This document shows, one piece after another, positions 24,883-31,973 of a DNA stretch of 39,355 nt. Location of the stretch: NCBI GenBank assembly GCA_029946105.1, contig JAQSDW010000106.1, positions 1 through 39,355 of the forward strand. Direction: 5' to 3'. Below the pieces are notes generated by a model. It was not told where the DNA came from and made no database searches. It was given only the letters and a program-made list of their open reading frames with translations. The stretch's first letter is position 1; every line of letters starts with the position of its first letter. The stretch is from Reyranella sp. (GTDB lineage Bacteria > Pseudomonadota > Alphaproteobacteria > Reyranellales > Reyranellaceae). A program made the position numbers and the translations under genes.

Positions 24883-25202
24883 CTCGAAGCATGGGTAGGA
24901 GTGTTGCCGCAGGTCCTTGTAATAGAGCCCGGGAGCACCCAACTTCCTTAGAGGAGAGGCACCGAACGACCCCGCGACCTTCGACTCGAAGGTCCCCCGT
25001 CGTCACATCAGGGTATCGACCGCGCCGACCGGGCGGCGGACCCGATTGATCTCTCCAAGCATCTGCAGCGCCTAGTTCCCTTTTGGAAGCGTTGATGTCG
25101 ATCGAGGCCGCGGCCCGATGCAGTCCTGCATCACCGGCACCCGACGACCAGGCCAGCATTCACTCAAAAAGCTGCATCTGTGGCCCGAGATCGGAAGACG
25201 AA
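24861..25202. other. 342-base stretch without a convincing gene, upstream of ecfG
   Basis: Besides the hairpin at the GNAT stop, a perfect 8-bp hairpin GACCTTCG-ACT-CGAAGGTC lies at 24976-24994. Short open frames on both strands lack good starts, ribosome-binding sites or family features. The ecfG frame is open back to 25083 (ATG 25098 region) but those residues look unlike a sigma factor. I find no good EcfG-type promoter (GGAAC-N16/17-CGTT) here, so self-activation of ecfG is not visible. Confidence 0.5.
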
Positions 25203-25796
25203 ATGTCCATTTCCCCGACGATGACCGGCGACTTTCACCTCGACCTCAAGGCCCTTCTGCCGCGCCTGCGCGTCTATGCCCTGTCATTGACCCGCGATCG
25301 CGATCGCGCCGACGACCTGGTCCAGGACACCGTGCTGAAGTCGCTGGCTGGCCGGCACTCCTTTCAACCGGGCACGAACTTCGCCGCCTGGCTGTTTCGC
25401 ATCCAGCGCAACGAGTTCATCTCCGGCATCCGCCGCCAGCGGCAGACAGTGCCTCTCGACGACGCCATCGCGAACAAGCTGTCGCATCCGGCCACCCAGG
25501 AGAGTGGCCTGATCATGCGCGAGTTCACCGCCGCCTTTCGCCATCTGGCGAGCTGTCAGCGTGAAGCCCTGCTCCTCTCGGTGCTCGAAGGATGGACCTA
25601 TCAACAGATTGCCGAGCTTGCCGGCGTGTCGGTCGGCACCATCAAGAGCCGTGTCTGGCGTGGCCGGGCGACCCTCAAGCGGATCCTGACCGGCGACGAT
25701 CGGGTTGGCGACGGCGCGGCCGTCGATATGGCAGTCGAAGATGCCGATACCCGCTCGATCGGCGGTTTCGCTGTCGACTCGGCAGCCATGGCCTGA
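25203..25796 (+). CDS. ecfG: EcfG-type ECF sigma factor (general stress response)
   Basis: EcfG directs RNA polymerase to general-stress promoters in alphaproteobacteria and is held by the anti-sigma factor NepR. From ATG 25203 (MSISPTMTGDFHLDLK) the protein has 197 residues. Region 2 (about 16-82) reads LRVYALSLTRDRDRADDLVQ, then DTVLKSLAGRHSFQPGTN, FAAWLFRIQRNEFISGIRR; the FQPGTNFxAWLFxIxRN block is typical of the EcfG group. Region 4 (about 107-162) has LASCQREALLLSVLEGWTYQ and the helix-turn-helix GVSVGTIKSRVWRGRATLKR. A 35-residue acidic tail follows. GGAAG lies before the ATG. A NepR-like gene follows after six bases. A PhyR gene is not in the window. Confidence 0.87.
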   Translation: MSISPTMTGDFHLDLKALLPRLRVYALSLTRDRDRADDLVQDTVLKSLAGRHSFQPGTNFAAWLFRIQRNEFISGIRRQRQTVPLDDAIANKLSHPATQESGLIMREFTAAFRHLASCQREALLLSVLEGWTYQQIAELAGVSVGTIKSRVWRGRATLKRILTGDDRVGDGAAVDMAVEDADTRSIGGFAVDSAAMA

Positions 25797-25802
25797 CGGC
25801 CG

Positions 25803-25988
25803 ATGGCCGCCCGGAACAGGGACGAGGGGGGACACCAAGCTACGTCGCGGGAGACGCCGGCTTTCGATAGATGGCTGCACAAGCAATTGCACGCCCTCTA
25901 CGGATCGGTCGCCAACGATCCGCTGCCGGACGGTCTGATCGCCCTGATCGATCGCGACGTCAGGGCAAAGGATCGAGCCGCACGTTGA
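25803..25988 (+). CDS. nepR: NepR-like anti-sigma factor
   Basis: A 61-residue protein directly after the sigma gene. Its centre, FDRWLHKQLHALYGSVANDP followed by LPDGLIALID (residues 21-50), matches the NepR core, in which two helices (LxxxLRxLYDxVVxEPxPDRFxxLL) flank a VPD-type turn. NepR binds EcfG and is removed by the PhyR sigma-like domain on stress (family knowledge). The usual Arg-Phe after PD is Gly-Leu here, a divergence. The flanks are charged and unstructured. No strong ribosome-binding site is seen, so translation is probably coupled to ecfG. Short length makes the call less certain than the sigma factor. Confidence 0.78.
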   Translation: MAARNRDEGGHQATSRETPAFDRWLHKQLHALYGSVANDPLPDGLIALIDRDVRAKDRAAR

Positions 25989-26029
25989 GTGCAATGGTTC
26001 GGACGCTTGAGATACTTTCTTGCTCGCAG

Positions 26030-26054
26030 GCAACGTTTCGGCAGCTGCCGCGTT
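26030..26054 (+). promoter_or_regulatory. Candidate EcfG-type promoter before the lipoprotein gene
   Basis: GCAAC (26030-26034), 16 bases, then CGTT (26051-26054). It differs from GGAAC-N16-CGTT at one base. The start of transcription would be about 26060, some 35 bases before the ATG at 26095. Confidence 0.5.
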
Positions 26055-26094
26055 ATCGACAGACAGATCAATTTACGCCCGTTGGGAGGCCTTC

Positions 26095-26310
26095 ATGTCG
26101 GTACTCAAACTCGCTGCGACCTTTGCGATCCTTCTCTCCGTTGCGGCCTGTGGCGATACCTGGGGCCAGCGCGCGGTTACCGGCGGCGCCATCGGCGCCG
26201 GCTCGGGCGCGGTCGTGGGCGGGGCGACAGGCGTGGGCGTGCTGCCGGGTGCCTTGATCGGCGGCGCGGTCGGCGCGGGCGTCGGTGCGGCGACTACGCC
26301 GGAGCGCTGA
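26095..26310 (+). CDS. Small glycine-zipper lipoprotein
   Basis: The 71-residue protein starts at ATG 26095 with a strong GGGAGG seven bases upstream. The signal MSVLKLAATFAILLSVAACG has a lipobox VAAC, so Cys19 would be lipidated. The mature part is a run of glycine-zipper repeats: AVTGGAIGAGSGAVVGGATG, VGVLPGALIGGAVGAGVGAA. Such proteins associate with the envelope and are often among stress-induced genes. A close match to an EcfG promoter lies just upstream, and the sigma factor gene is the near neighbour, so membership in the general-stress regulon is a reasonable inference. No enzymatic function is expected. Confidence 0.85.
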   Translation: MSVLKLAATFAILLSVAACGDTWGQRAVTGGAIGAGSGAVVGGATGVGVLPGALIGGAVGAGVGAATTPER

Positions 26311-26364
26311 GCAACCGATCTTCTGATCGTCATCAAATCGCAACGTCCCTCGGTCAACGAGGGC

Positions 26365-27078
26365 ATGGTCTTCGATATATCGACGCTGGGTGATTCGGCC
26401 CTGCGTCTCGCCCTCGCCTTGCTGATGGTCTCCGTCATCGGCATCGAGCGGCAATGGCACCAGAAGATGGCCGGGCTGCGCACCAACGCCCTGGTGGTAC
26501 TGGGCGCGTCTGGATTCATCGTCTTTTCCCATCTGGTCGGCCAGGGCGACCCGACGCGCATCGCCGCCCAGGTGGTGACCGGCATCGGCCTCCTCGGCGC
26601 CGGCGTCATTCTGCGCGAGGGCATCAACGTCCACGGCCTCAACACGGCGGCGACGCTGTGGTGCTCGGCCATGGTCGGCATGCTGGCCGGCGCCGGCTAT
26701 GCCGTACCCAGCATGCTCGCCGCGGCCTTCGTGATCGGCACCAATCTCGTGCTGTGGCCGCTGGTGCGGGCGATGAACAATCGCCTGCTGACCGCGTCGA
26801 CGGGAGAGACCCATTACACGGTCGAGATCTCCTGCCGCTGCGCCGAGGAGGCCCGCATGCGCTCGCTCCTGCTGCAATCGCTCTCCCAGGTGGGCCTTGG
26901 ACTGCGCCGCCTCGACAGCGAGGACATTCCCGACACCACCAAGGTGACGGTGACGGCGCAGGCCGTGGCCGCCCGGCAAAACGATGCGGCGCTGGAGCTG
27001 ATCGTGGGCCGACTCAGCCTCGAGCCCGACGTCTCGGCGGCCACCTGGCAGATCGACCGGGCGATCCCGGAGGCGTGA
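26365..27078 (+). CDS. MgtC/SapB-family inner-membrane protein
   Basis: The 237-residue protein has an N-terminal membrane domain of about five helices and a soluble C-domain. The MgtC signature is visible in LMVSVIGIERQWHQKMAGLRTNALVVLG, GDPTRIAAQVVTGIGLLGAG, and the conserved VILREGINVHGLNTAATLW. The C-terminal part (about 150-235) looks like the ACT-like domain of longer MgtC proteins. The family includes MgtC (ATPase and magnesium stress) and SapB. No magnesium-sensing leader is visible; only 54 bases separate it from the lipoprotein gene, so co-expression is possible. GAGGG just before the ATG is too close to be an ideal ribosome-binding site. Confidence 0.9.
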   Translation: MVFDISTLGDSALRLALALLMVSVIGIERQWHQKMAGLRTNALVVLGASGFIVFSHLVGQGDPTRIAAQVVTGIGLLGAGVILREGINVHGLNTAATLWCSAMVGMLAGAGYAVPSMLAAAFVIGTNLVLWPLVRAMNNRLLTASTGETHYTVEISCRCAEEARMRSLLLQSLSQVGLGLRRLDSEDIPDTTKVTVTAQAVAARQNDAALELIVGRLSLEPDVSAATWQIDRAIPEA

Positions 27079-27121
27079 TCCCGGCAGGCGAATCGTCATG
27101 GGAAAAATTATTCCACGGTTC

Positions 27122-27247
27122 GTCAGTCGCTCGATCAAGTTCTCCTAATTTATCGCCTCGCCGCCGGCGACTGACATGTTTGTTCGCAGCCCCAAGGCTT
27201 ATTCGATGCGTGAGTTAATTTCGCTCGTCCCTCCAGCGGTGATCACC
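27122..27247. promoter_or_regulatory. Inverted repeats upstream of the CmcJ-like gene
   Basis: GTCAGTCGC (27122-27130) and GCGACTGAC (27167-27175) form a perfect 9-bp inverted repeat around an AT-rich 36-base centre. A perfect palindrome GGTGATCACC lies at 27238-27247, about 33 bases before the start codon. Both look like regulator sites; neither matches an operator I can name. Confidence 0.4.
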
Positions 27248-27280
27248 AGATCAGTTGTCAGCCAACACTGGAGCTTCGCC

Positions 27281-28102
27281 ATGCCGCTCGATCTTGCCGT
27301 TGAAGCAAAGTCCCTCACCACCACGCTGCACTACCTGAAGCGCGGTACGGAAAAGCCGGCGCGCTACGTCAACGATCCGCCTCAGGGCGTTCCCCAATGG
27401 AACGGCATCGACGATCCGCAGGCGGTCAGGGTCGAGGACGGGCGCGGCCGCGAGCAGGAATTCACGCTCGACCGCAACGGCTTCGAACTCGTCCGGGCGC
27501 CGTCCCGGGTGCGTGACTTCTATTCCGACGACGAGGTGAAGCGCTCCTACTATCCTGAAGTCGAGCAGCTGCTGCGCGACAGGCTGGGGGCGGCCCGCGT
27601 CGTCGTCTTCGACCACACCGTGCGCAATGCCGGACGCCCGGGCACCCGCGAGCCATCGCGGCGCGTCCACAACGACCACACGCTCAACTCCGCGCCGCGG
27701 CGCGTGCGCTACCATCTCGGGGCGGAGGCGGACGAGCTGCTGAAGCATCGCTTCGGCATCGTCAATGTCTGGCGGCCGATCCGCGGCCCGGTGCTGGATT
27801 CGCCGATGGCGCTCTGCGACGCGCAGAGCTTCACCGACGACGACCTGATCGCCACCGACCTGGTCTATCCGCATGTCCGGGGCGAGACCTCGTCGGTCGC
27901 CTACAAGCCCGGCCATCGCTGGTACTATTTCTCGGAAATGCAGCCGGACGAGGCCGTGCTCATCCGCGTCCACGACAGCGCCGCCGACGGACGCGCCCGC
28001 CTGTCGTTCCATACCTCCTTCGACAATCCGCTGGCCCCGGCAGCGCCACCGCGCGAAAGCATCGAGGTACGTTGTCTCGTCTTCTTCCCGGCGGCGGACT
28101 AG
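27281..28102 (+). CDS. CmcJ/AsaB-family oxidoreductase-like protein
   Basis: The 273-residue protein starts at ATG 27281 with GGAG seven bases ahead. It matches the CmcJ/NvfI/AsaB family, mostly fungal and bacterial proteins linked to secondary metabolism and thought to be Fe(II)/2-oxoglutarate-type oxygenases. Landmarks are VVVFDHTVRNAGRPG, SRRVHNDHT (the VHxDxT core holding likely metal ligands), FGIVNVWRPIRGPVLDSPMALCD, YKPGHRWYYFSEMQPDEAVL and RLSFHTSFDNP (second His). No biosynthetic gene cluster surrounds it. It stands alone after a palindrome-bearing gap, and a good terminator follows. Confidence 0.85.
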   Translation: MPLDLAVEAKSLTTTLHYLKRGTEKPARYVNDPPQGVPQWNGIDDPQAVRVEDGRGREQEFTLDRNGFELVRAPSRVRDFYSDDEVKRSYYPEVEQLLRDRLGAARVVVFDHTVRNAGRPGTREPSRRVHNDHTLNSAPRRVRYHLGAEADELLKHRFGIVNVWRPIRGPVLDSPMALCDAQSFTDDDLIATDLVYPHVRGETSSVAYKPGHRWYYFSEMQPDEAVLIRVHDSAADGRARLSFHTSFDNPLAPAAPPRESIEVRCLVFFPAAD

Positions 28103-28118
28103 GCTGTGTGAAAAAGTT

Positions 28119-28139
28119 GCAGATTCAGCAGGAATCTGC
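28119..28139 (+). terminator. Small hairpin after the CmcJ-like gene
   Basis: GCAGATTC-AGCAG-GAATCTGC is a perfect 8-bp stem, followed by TATTAATTCT. It is weaker than the terminator 14 bases downstream. Confidence 0.45.
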
Positions 28140-28152
28140 TATTAATTCTGAT

Positions 28153-28182
28153 AGGCTGGCGCTTCGATTGCGCCGGCCTTTT
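28153..28182 (+). terminator. Intrinsic terminator
   Basis: AGGCTGGCGC (28153-28162) pairs with GCGCCGGCCT (28170-28179), including one G-T pair, over a 7-base loop, and runs into TTTT (28179-28182). This is the best rho-independent terminator in the window and would end the CmcJ-like transcript. Confidence 0.75.
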
Positions 28183-28245
28183 CGTGTCCATTTGTGGACA
28201 GGCCCGGCGGCGCTCGTTGGTCTGGCTGACAGCGAATAACGAGGA

Positions 28246-28266
28246 GGCCCTTTAGCGGCAAGGGCC
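28246..28266. repeat. 7-bp hairpin in the leader of the SGNH gene
   Basis: GGCCCTT (28246-28252) and AAGGGCC (28260-28266) flank a 7-base loop about 60 bases before the TTG start. Role unknown. Confidence 0.35.
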
Positions 28267-28324
28267 CGCTCATTGATGTTTTCCTGTCGACCACGTACAT
28301 CGCAGCCTACTCCGAGGAGACGCT

Positions 28325-29491
28325 TTGCGGTCAATGGACGATAGCCGTCGGAATTGGGCGATGGCGGCGGCGCTGCTGGTCCTGCTGGCGATGGGTGCGG
28401 CGGTGCTGCAACAGGCGCTGTGGACGTGCGTCCTGGCGGCGCTGTTGGCCGTGGCGGGCGTCGTGCTGTTGCGGGGCGATCGCTGGCGGACGGGCGCGCT
28501 GCTGGCCGCCGCCCTCGCCATCAGCCTGGCGTTGCTCGATGTCTTCGCGGGATTTCTGTCGCCGGCCCCGATCGGACAGGGCCTGGTGAAGAAGACGGAC
28601 CCCAAATGGTGGCCGCCGCCCGACCCGATTTTGGGCTTCCGCCCGCTGCCGAACAGCCAGGTCATCGCCTCGGCCACCTTCGGCGGCGAGCTGATCTATC
28701 GTCACACCTATCACTTCGATGGCACTGCCGCGCGCGTCACGCCGGCCGCCCCAGCCGGCGCCGACACCGTCCTGTTCATGGGCGATTCCTTCGTTTTCGG
28801 GCAGGGGCTCGTCGACAGCCAAAGCCTGGCGTCGCAATTCGCCGGGCTCAATAACGACAAGGTGCATGCGGTCAATCTCGGCGTGCCGGGCTACGGCCCG
28901 AACCATCTGGTGCGCGCCATCGAAGCAGGCCTGCTCGACCGCTATACCGACAAATCGGTGAAGGCGGTGGTGACCTGGATCATTCCGGGGCACCTCGCGC
29001 GCGTGACCGGCGACGGATCGTGGCTCGGCTCATCGCCGCGCTACGCCCTGGAGAACGGCGTGCCGCGCTTCAGCGGCACGTTCAACGAATATCGCTGGAC
29101 CCATCCGCTCGCCGGACTGAAACACCTCCTCGGCGAGCAGTTCCAGTTCGTCGAAGCGATCGGCATGCGCCAGCGCCAGCAGGAGCAGGGCGACCTGTTC
29201 GTCGCCCTGATGATCCGGCTGCAGGAACTGGTCCGCCAGAAATTCAACGCCCCGCTGATCGTCATCTATTCATGGCCGGACGAGACTTCGCAGGCGGGCT
29301 ACGGTGATATGACGCTGCTCATTCCCATCCTGAAGCGGTTGCGCGACGCCGGCATTCCACTGCTCTCGGTCGACAGTCTGATGGGCACGATCAACGTGTC
29401 GCAGCTCATCATCCCCCACGACGGCCATCCCACCGCCCTGGTCTACGAACTGATAGCCCGTGAATTGAAGCGCCGTCTCGATCAGCGCTGA
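28325..29491 (+). CDS. Membrane-anchored SGNH/GDSL hydrolase-like protein (TTG start)
   Basis: The 388-residue protein has three hydrophobic helices (about 11-29, 32-50, 57-78) and then a catalytic domain outside the membrane. SGNH block I is TVLFMGDSFVFGQGL with Ser155, and the C-terminal dyad is in IIPHDGHPTALVYELIA (Asp366, His368). VNLGVPGYGPNHLVRAIE gives the block II/III Gly and Asn. Members of this fold remove or transfer acyl groups on lipids and surface polysaccharides. The TTG at 28325 is preferred because GAGGAG lies five bases before it, while ATG 28334 is too far. The substrate is unknown and no polysaccharide genes are adjacent. Confidence 0.82.
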   Translation: MRSMDDSRRNWAMAAALLVLLAMGAAVLQQALWTCVLAALLAVAGVVLLRGDRWRTGALLAAALAISLALLDVFAGFLSPAPIGQGLVKKTDPKWWPPPDPILGFRPLPNSQVIASATFGGELIYRHTYHFDGTAARVTPAAPAGADTVLFMGDSFVFGQGLVDSQSLASQFAGLNNDKVHAVNLGVPGYGPNHLVRAIEAGLLDRYTDKSVKAVVTWIIPGHLARVTGDGSWLGSSPRYALENGVPRFSGTFNEYRWTHPLAGLKHLLGEQFQFVEAIGMRQRQQEQGDLFVALMIRLQELVRQKFNAPLIVIYSWPDETSQAGYGDMTLLIPILKRLRDAGIPLLSVDSLMGTINVSQLIIPHDGHPTALVYELIARELKRRLDQR

Positions 29492-30477
29492 AGGGCGGCG
29501 CATTGTTCGAGCACCCATGTCTTGCGCTCGTCGAAGACTGCGGGGCGCTTGAGTTCGGGGCGCTGGTGGAACCAGCCGATCGCGGCCATCCAGCGGATCA
29601 GCCGAAAGGTCGGGAGCAGGCTCAAGGCTTCGTCGGGCACCGGCCGGGTGGCGCGATAGCCACCGAGGAAGGCCCGCTCGATCTCCCTGGCGTTCGGCTT
29701 GGTCTGCCAGTAAGTGAGCACCGTGGCGATGTCGTACTGATGCCAACCGAAGCCCGCGTCGTCGAAGTCGATGACGGTCAGCCGGTCGCCGCCGACCAGG
29801 ATGTTGCCGGGATGCATGTCGGCATGAATCAGGCTGTAGCCGGATGGCTCGCGGCTGAGGCGTGTCAGAATCTCGTGCATTTGTCCGCGGACATCGAGAA
29901 GAAGCCGCCGCTCGGCGGACGAGAGCGCCTGGTGCTCCCAGAAGGGGCCCCAGTGCGGCGCGTCGCCCATCAGCCCGTCATTGTCGAGCGCATGGCGCCT
30001 GAATCCCGGCGGCGGCCGCCAGGCACTCGCCTGGTTGTGCATCGAGGCGGTGATGGCGCCGAGCTGGGCGAAGTAGTTTTCGATCGCACTCTGGTCGCTG
30101 GTTTCGGCCAGGACGTCGGACATTAGGCGGCCTTCGGTCCAACGGGCGAGGCCGGCGAACCGCTGTTCGCCGGTGGCCGGAATGGTCACCGGGACATAGT
30201 CCCGGCCATCGCGCGCCGGCACTGCGCTTGGAACCTCGACACCCGAATCGGCCAGGGCGCGGATCCAGGCGCGCTCGGCCACCAGCTCGTCGAGCGTGTG
30301 ATAGCCCGGCCGGTGCAGACGAAGAACGTAGGTCTGGCCGTCGCACCTGTCGGCCACCTTGAACGTGACGTTCTCGGCGAGCGACACCAGCGTGAGATCT
30401 TCTGGATCGATCGGGAAGGAATTCAGCGCGGCGCGCGCGGCCGGCGTGAACGTCCGATCGATCGTCTCTCTATCCAT
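29482..30477 (-). CDS. APH-fold small-molecule kinase (hydroxylysine/ethanolamine kinase-like)
   Basis: The 331-residue kinase belongs to the aminoglycoside-phosphotransferase/choline-kinase fold. It shows the ATP-site segments VTFKVADRCDGQTYVLRLHR and VAERAWIRAL (Glu69), the catalytic loop HADMHPGN (His218, Asp220, Asn225) and the metal site VIDFDDAG (Asp237). After these comes the RAF-type helical lobe. The ATG at 30477 overlaps the stop of the class III PLP gene by eight bases, so the two are coupled. By analogy with the human kinase HYKK, and with bacterial fusions of APH kinase to AGXT2L-type phospho-lyase, it may phosphorylate an amino alcohol such as 5-hydroxylysine or ethanolamine. 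SrkA-like protein kinase is the alternative. Confidence 0.82.
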   Translation of the reverse strand: MDRETIDRTFTPAARAALNSFPIDPEDLTLVSLAENVTFKVADRCDGQTYVLRLHRPGYHTLDELVAERAWIRALADSGVEVPSAVPARDGRDYVPVTIPATGEQRFAGLARWTEGRLMSDVLAETSDQSAIENYFAQLGAITASMHNQASAWRPPPGFRRHALDNDGLMGDAPHWGPFWEHQALSSAERRLLLDVRGQMHEILTRLSREPSGYSLIHADMHPGNILVGGDRLTVIDFDDAGFGWHQYDIATVLTYWQTKPNAREIERAFLGGYRATRPVPDEALSLLPTFRLIRWMAAIGWFHQRPELKRPAVFDERKTWVLEQCAALQR

Positions 30478-31768
30478 CAATTTCTGCCATCGTTGCGTCG
30501 AAGGCGGGGAGGAATTCCTCCACATGGCGCAGGGCGAAGACCAGCGGCGGCCGGATCTTCACGACGTTCCGGTAGGCGCCGGCATTGCTCGTCAGGCAGC
30601 CTTTGTCCTTGAGGCGATTGATGATCTCGATCGCCTTGTCCGGGTCGGGTGTCCGCGCGGCATCGGTCTTGGTGATCTCGACGCCGACAAAAAGCCCGTG
30701 CCCGCGCACGTCGGCGATCGTGGCGAAGCGCGCCTTGCGCTCGGCCAGCGCCGACTTGAGAGCCGCGCCGACCGTGGCGGCGTTTTCGCGCAAGGCCTCC
30801 CGCTCGATGACGTCGAGCACTGCCATGCCGACCGCGGCCTGCAGGGGACTGGAGGCGAAGGTGTTGAAATAGCGCGTGGCAGTGCGAAAACCCTCGACCA
30901 GCTTGCGGCTCGCGGCGGTCGCCGCCAGCGGCAGGCCGTTGCCCATCGGCTTGCCCGTGACGACGATGTCGGGCGTGAAGCCGGTGATCTCGTAGCCCCA
31001 CCACCGCCCGCCGCGGCAGTAGCCGGCCTGGACTTCGTCGGCGATCACCAGGCCGCCGGCAGCGCGCACGACCTCCGCGGCGCGCGTCATGAAGCCGTGC
31101 GGCACGTCGGGCAATCCCTCGTTGGCGAAGATCGAGCACACGATCAGGCCCGCGAAGCCCGTGCCATGTTCCTCGAGGCTCCGGATCGCCCCGCGCAGGC
31201 GGTCGAGATAGGCCTCCACGAGCTCGGCTTCGCTCGCCCCGGGCACCAGCGGGCGGAGCATCTCCGGAAAGGGAATCGCGCGCACGTCGCCGGCGGCGTT
31301 ACCGCCGACGCCGATCCGCGTCAGCTTGCCGATCGCCTCGCTGTTGCCGTGATACGTCGCATTGGTGCAGACGATGCCGGTCTTTCCGGTCGCGAGGCGC
31401 GCCATCCGCAGCGCAACCTCGTTGGCTTCGGTCCCGGAGCAGCTGAACACGATGCTCTCGATTGTCGGCCCCCCATCTGGTGCATGGTGGAGGGCTGACA
31501 GGCGCTCGGCGAAAGCAACGATGCCTTCGTGCAGATAGCGGCTGTGAACGTTGAGCGTTCCCTGCTGGCGGGCCATCGCCTCGACGACATGGGGGTTGGC
31601 GTGACCGACGCAGGGCACGTTGTTGTACATGTCGAGGTAGCGGCGGCCATCGGCATCGAACAGATAGACACCCTCGCCCCGGACGATGTGCAGAGGCGCG
31701 TTGTAGAACAGCGGGGCGCCGGCTCCGAATGCCTGGTCGCGGCGGGCGGCAAGTGTCGCTAAACTCAT
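30470..31768 (-). CDS. Class III PLP enzyme, AGXT2L-like (probable phospho-lyase)
   Basis: The 432-residue protein is a fold-type I class III aminotransferase-family enzyme. PLP residues are visible: SGTEANEVALRMAR, YHGNSEA, ADEVQAGY (Asp244) and TGKPMGNGLPL with the Schiff-base Lys273. The N-terminal block APLFYNAPLHIVRGEGVYLF, with VGHANPHVVEA and LNVHSRYLHEGIVAFAERL, strongly recalls human AGXT2L1/AGXT2L2. Those enzymes eliminate phosphate from phosphoethanolamine or 5-phosphohydroxylysine instead of transaminating. An overlapping APH-type kinase gene supports that. AAAGG lies six bases before the ATG. A plain omega-aminotransferase remains possible. Confidence 0.88.
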   Translation of the reverse strand: MSLATLAARRDQAFGAGAPLFYNAPLHIVRGEGVYLFDADGRRYLDMYNNVPCVGHANPHVVEAMARQQGTLNVHSRYLHEGIVAFAERLSALHHAPDGGPTIESIVFSCSGTEANEVALRMARLATGKTGIVCTNATYHGNSEAIGKLTRIGVGGNAAGDVRAIPFPEMLRPLVPGASEAELVEAYLDRLRGAIRSLEEHGTGFAGLIVCSIFANEGLPDVPHGFMTRAAEVVRAAGGLVIADEVQAGYCRGGRWWGYEITGFTPDIVVTGKPMGNGLPLAATAASRKLVEGFRTATRYFNTFASSPLQAAVGMAVLDVIEREALRENAATVGAALKSALAERKARFATIADVRGHGLFVGVEITKTDAARTPDPDKAIEIINRLKDKGCLTSNAGAYRNVVKIRPPLVFALRHVEEFLPAFDATMAEIDG

Positions 31769-31860
31769 GATCGGCCTTTCGTTCGCATCGACGCGGAGGA
31801 GAACCATAGCATCGTCCCAACAGTACGGACGTGGAAGTGTCCCGACTGTCGAAAGGCGAT

Positions 31861-31889
31861 GATCAGGGGCTGATCGACCGCAATTGACA
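31861..31889 (+). promoter_or_regulatory. Inverted repeat and -35-like box before the ligase-transporter operon
   Basis: GATCAG-GGG-CTGATC (31861-31875) is a perfect 6-bp inverted repeat. Nine bases on is TTGACA (31884-31889), an exact -35 hexamer without a good -10 at 17 bases. It lies in the 205-base divergent gap, about 85 bases before the ligase start. It may be an operator. Confidence 0.4.
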
Positions 31890-31973
31890 GTCTGCGTGCA
31901 TTGCCGGCAGCCTGCCGCCAACAACACGACCGGACGAACCGGCGTTCAAGAGTCTCGGGGAGGGAAGTACAGG

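Noticed and set aside
24864..25159. Short frames on both strands between the GNAT gene and ecfG
   Set aside because: No ribosome-binding site, no hydrophobic or domain pattern, and Arg/Pro-rich composition.
25083..25202. Upstream extension of the ecfG frame by 40 codons
   Set aside because: The extra residues do not resemble a sigma factor; MSISPTMTGDFHLDLK with GGAAG ahead is a better start.
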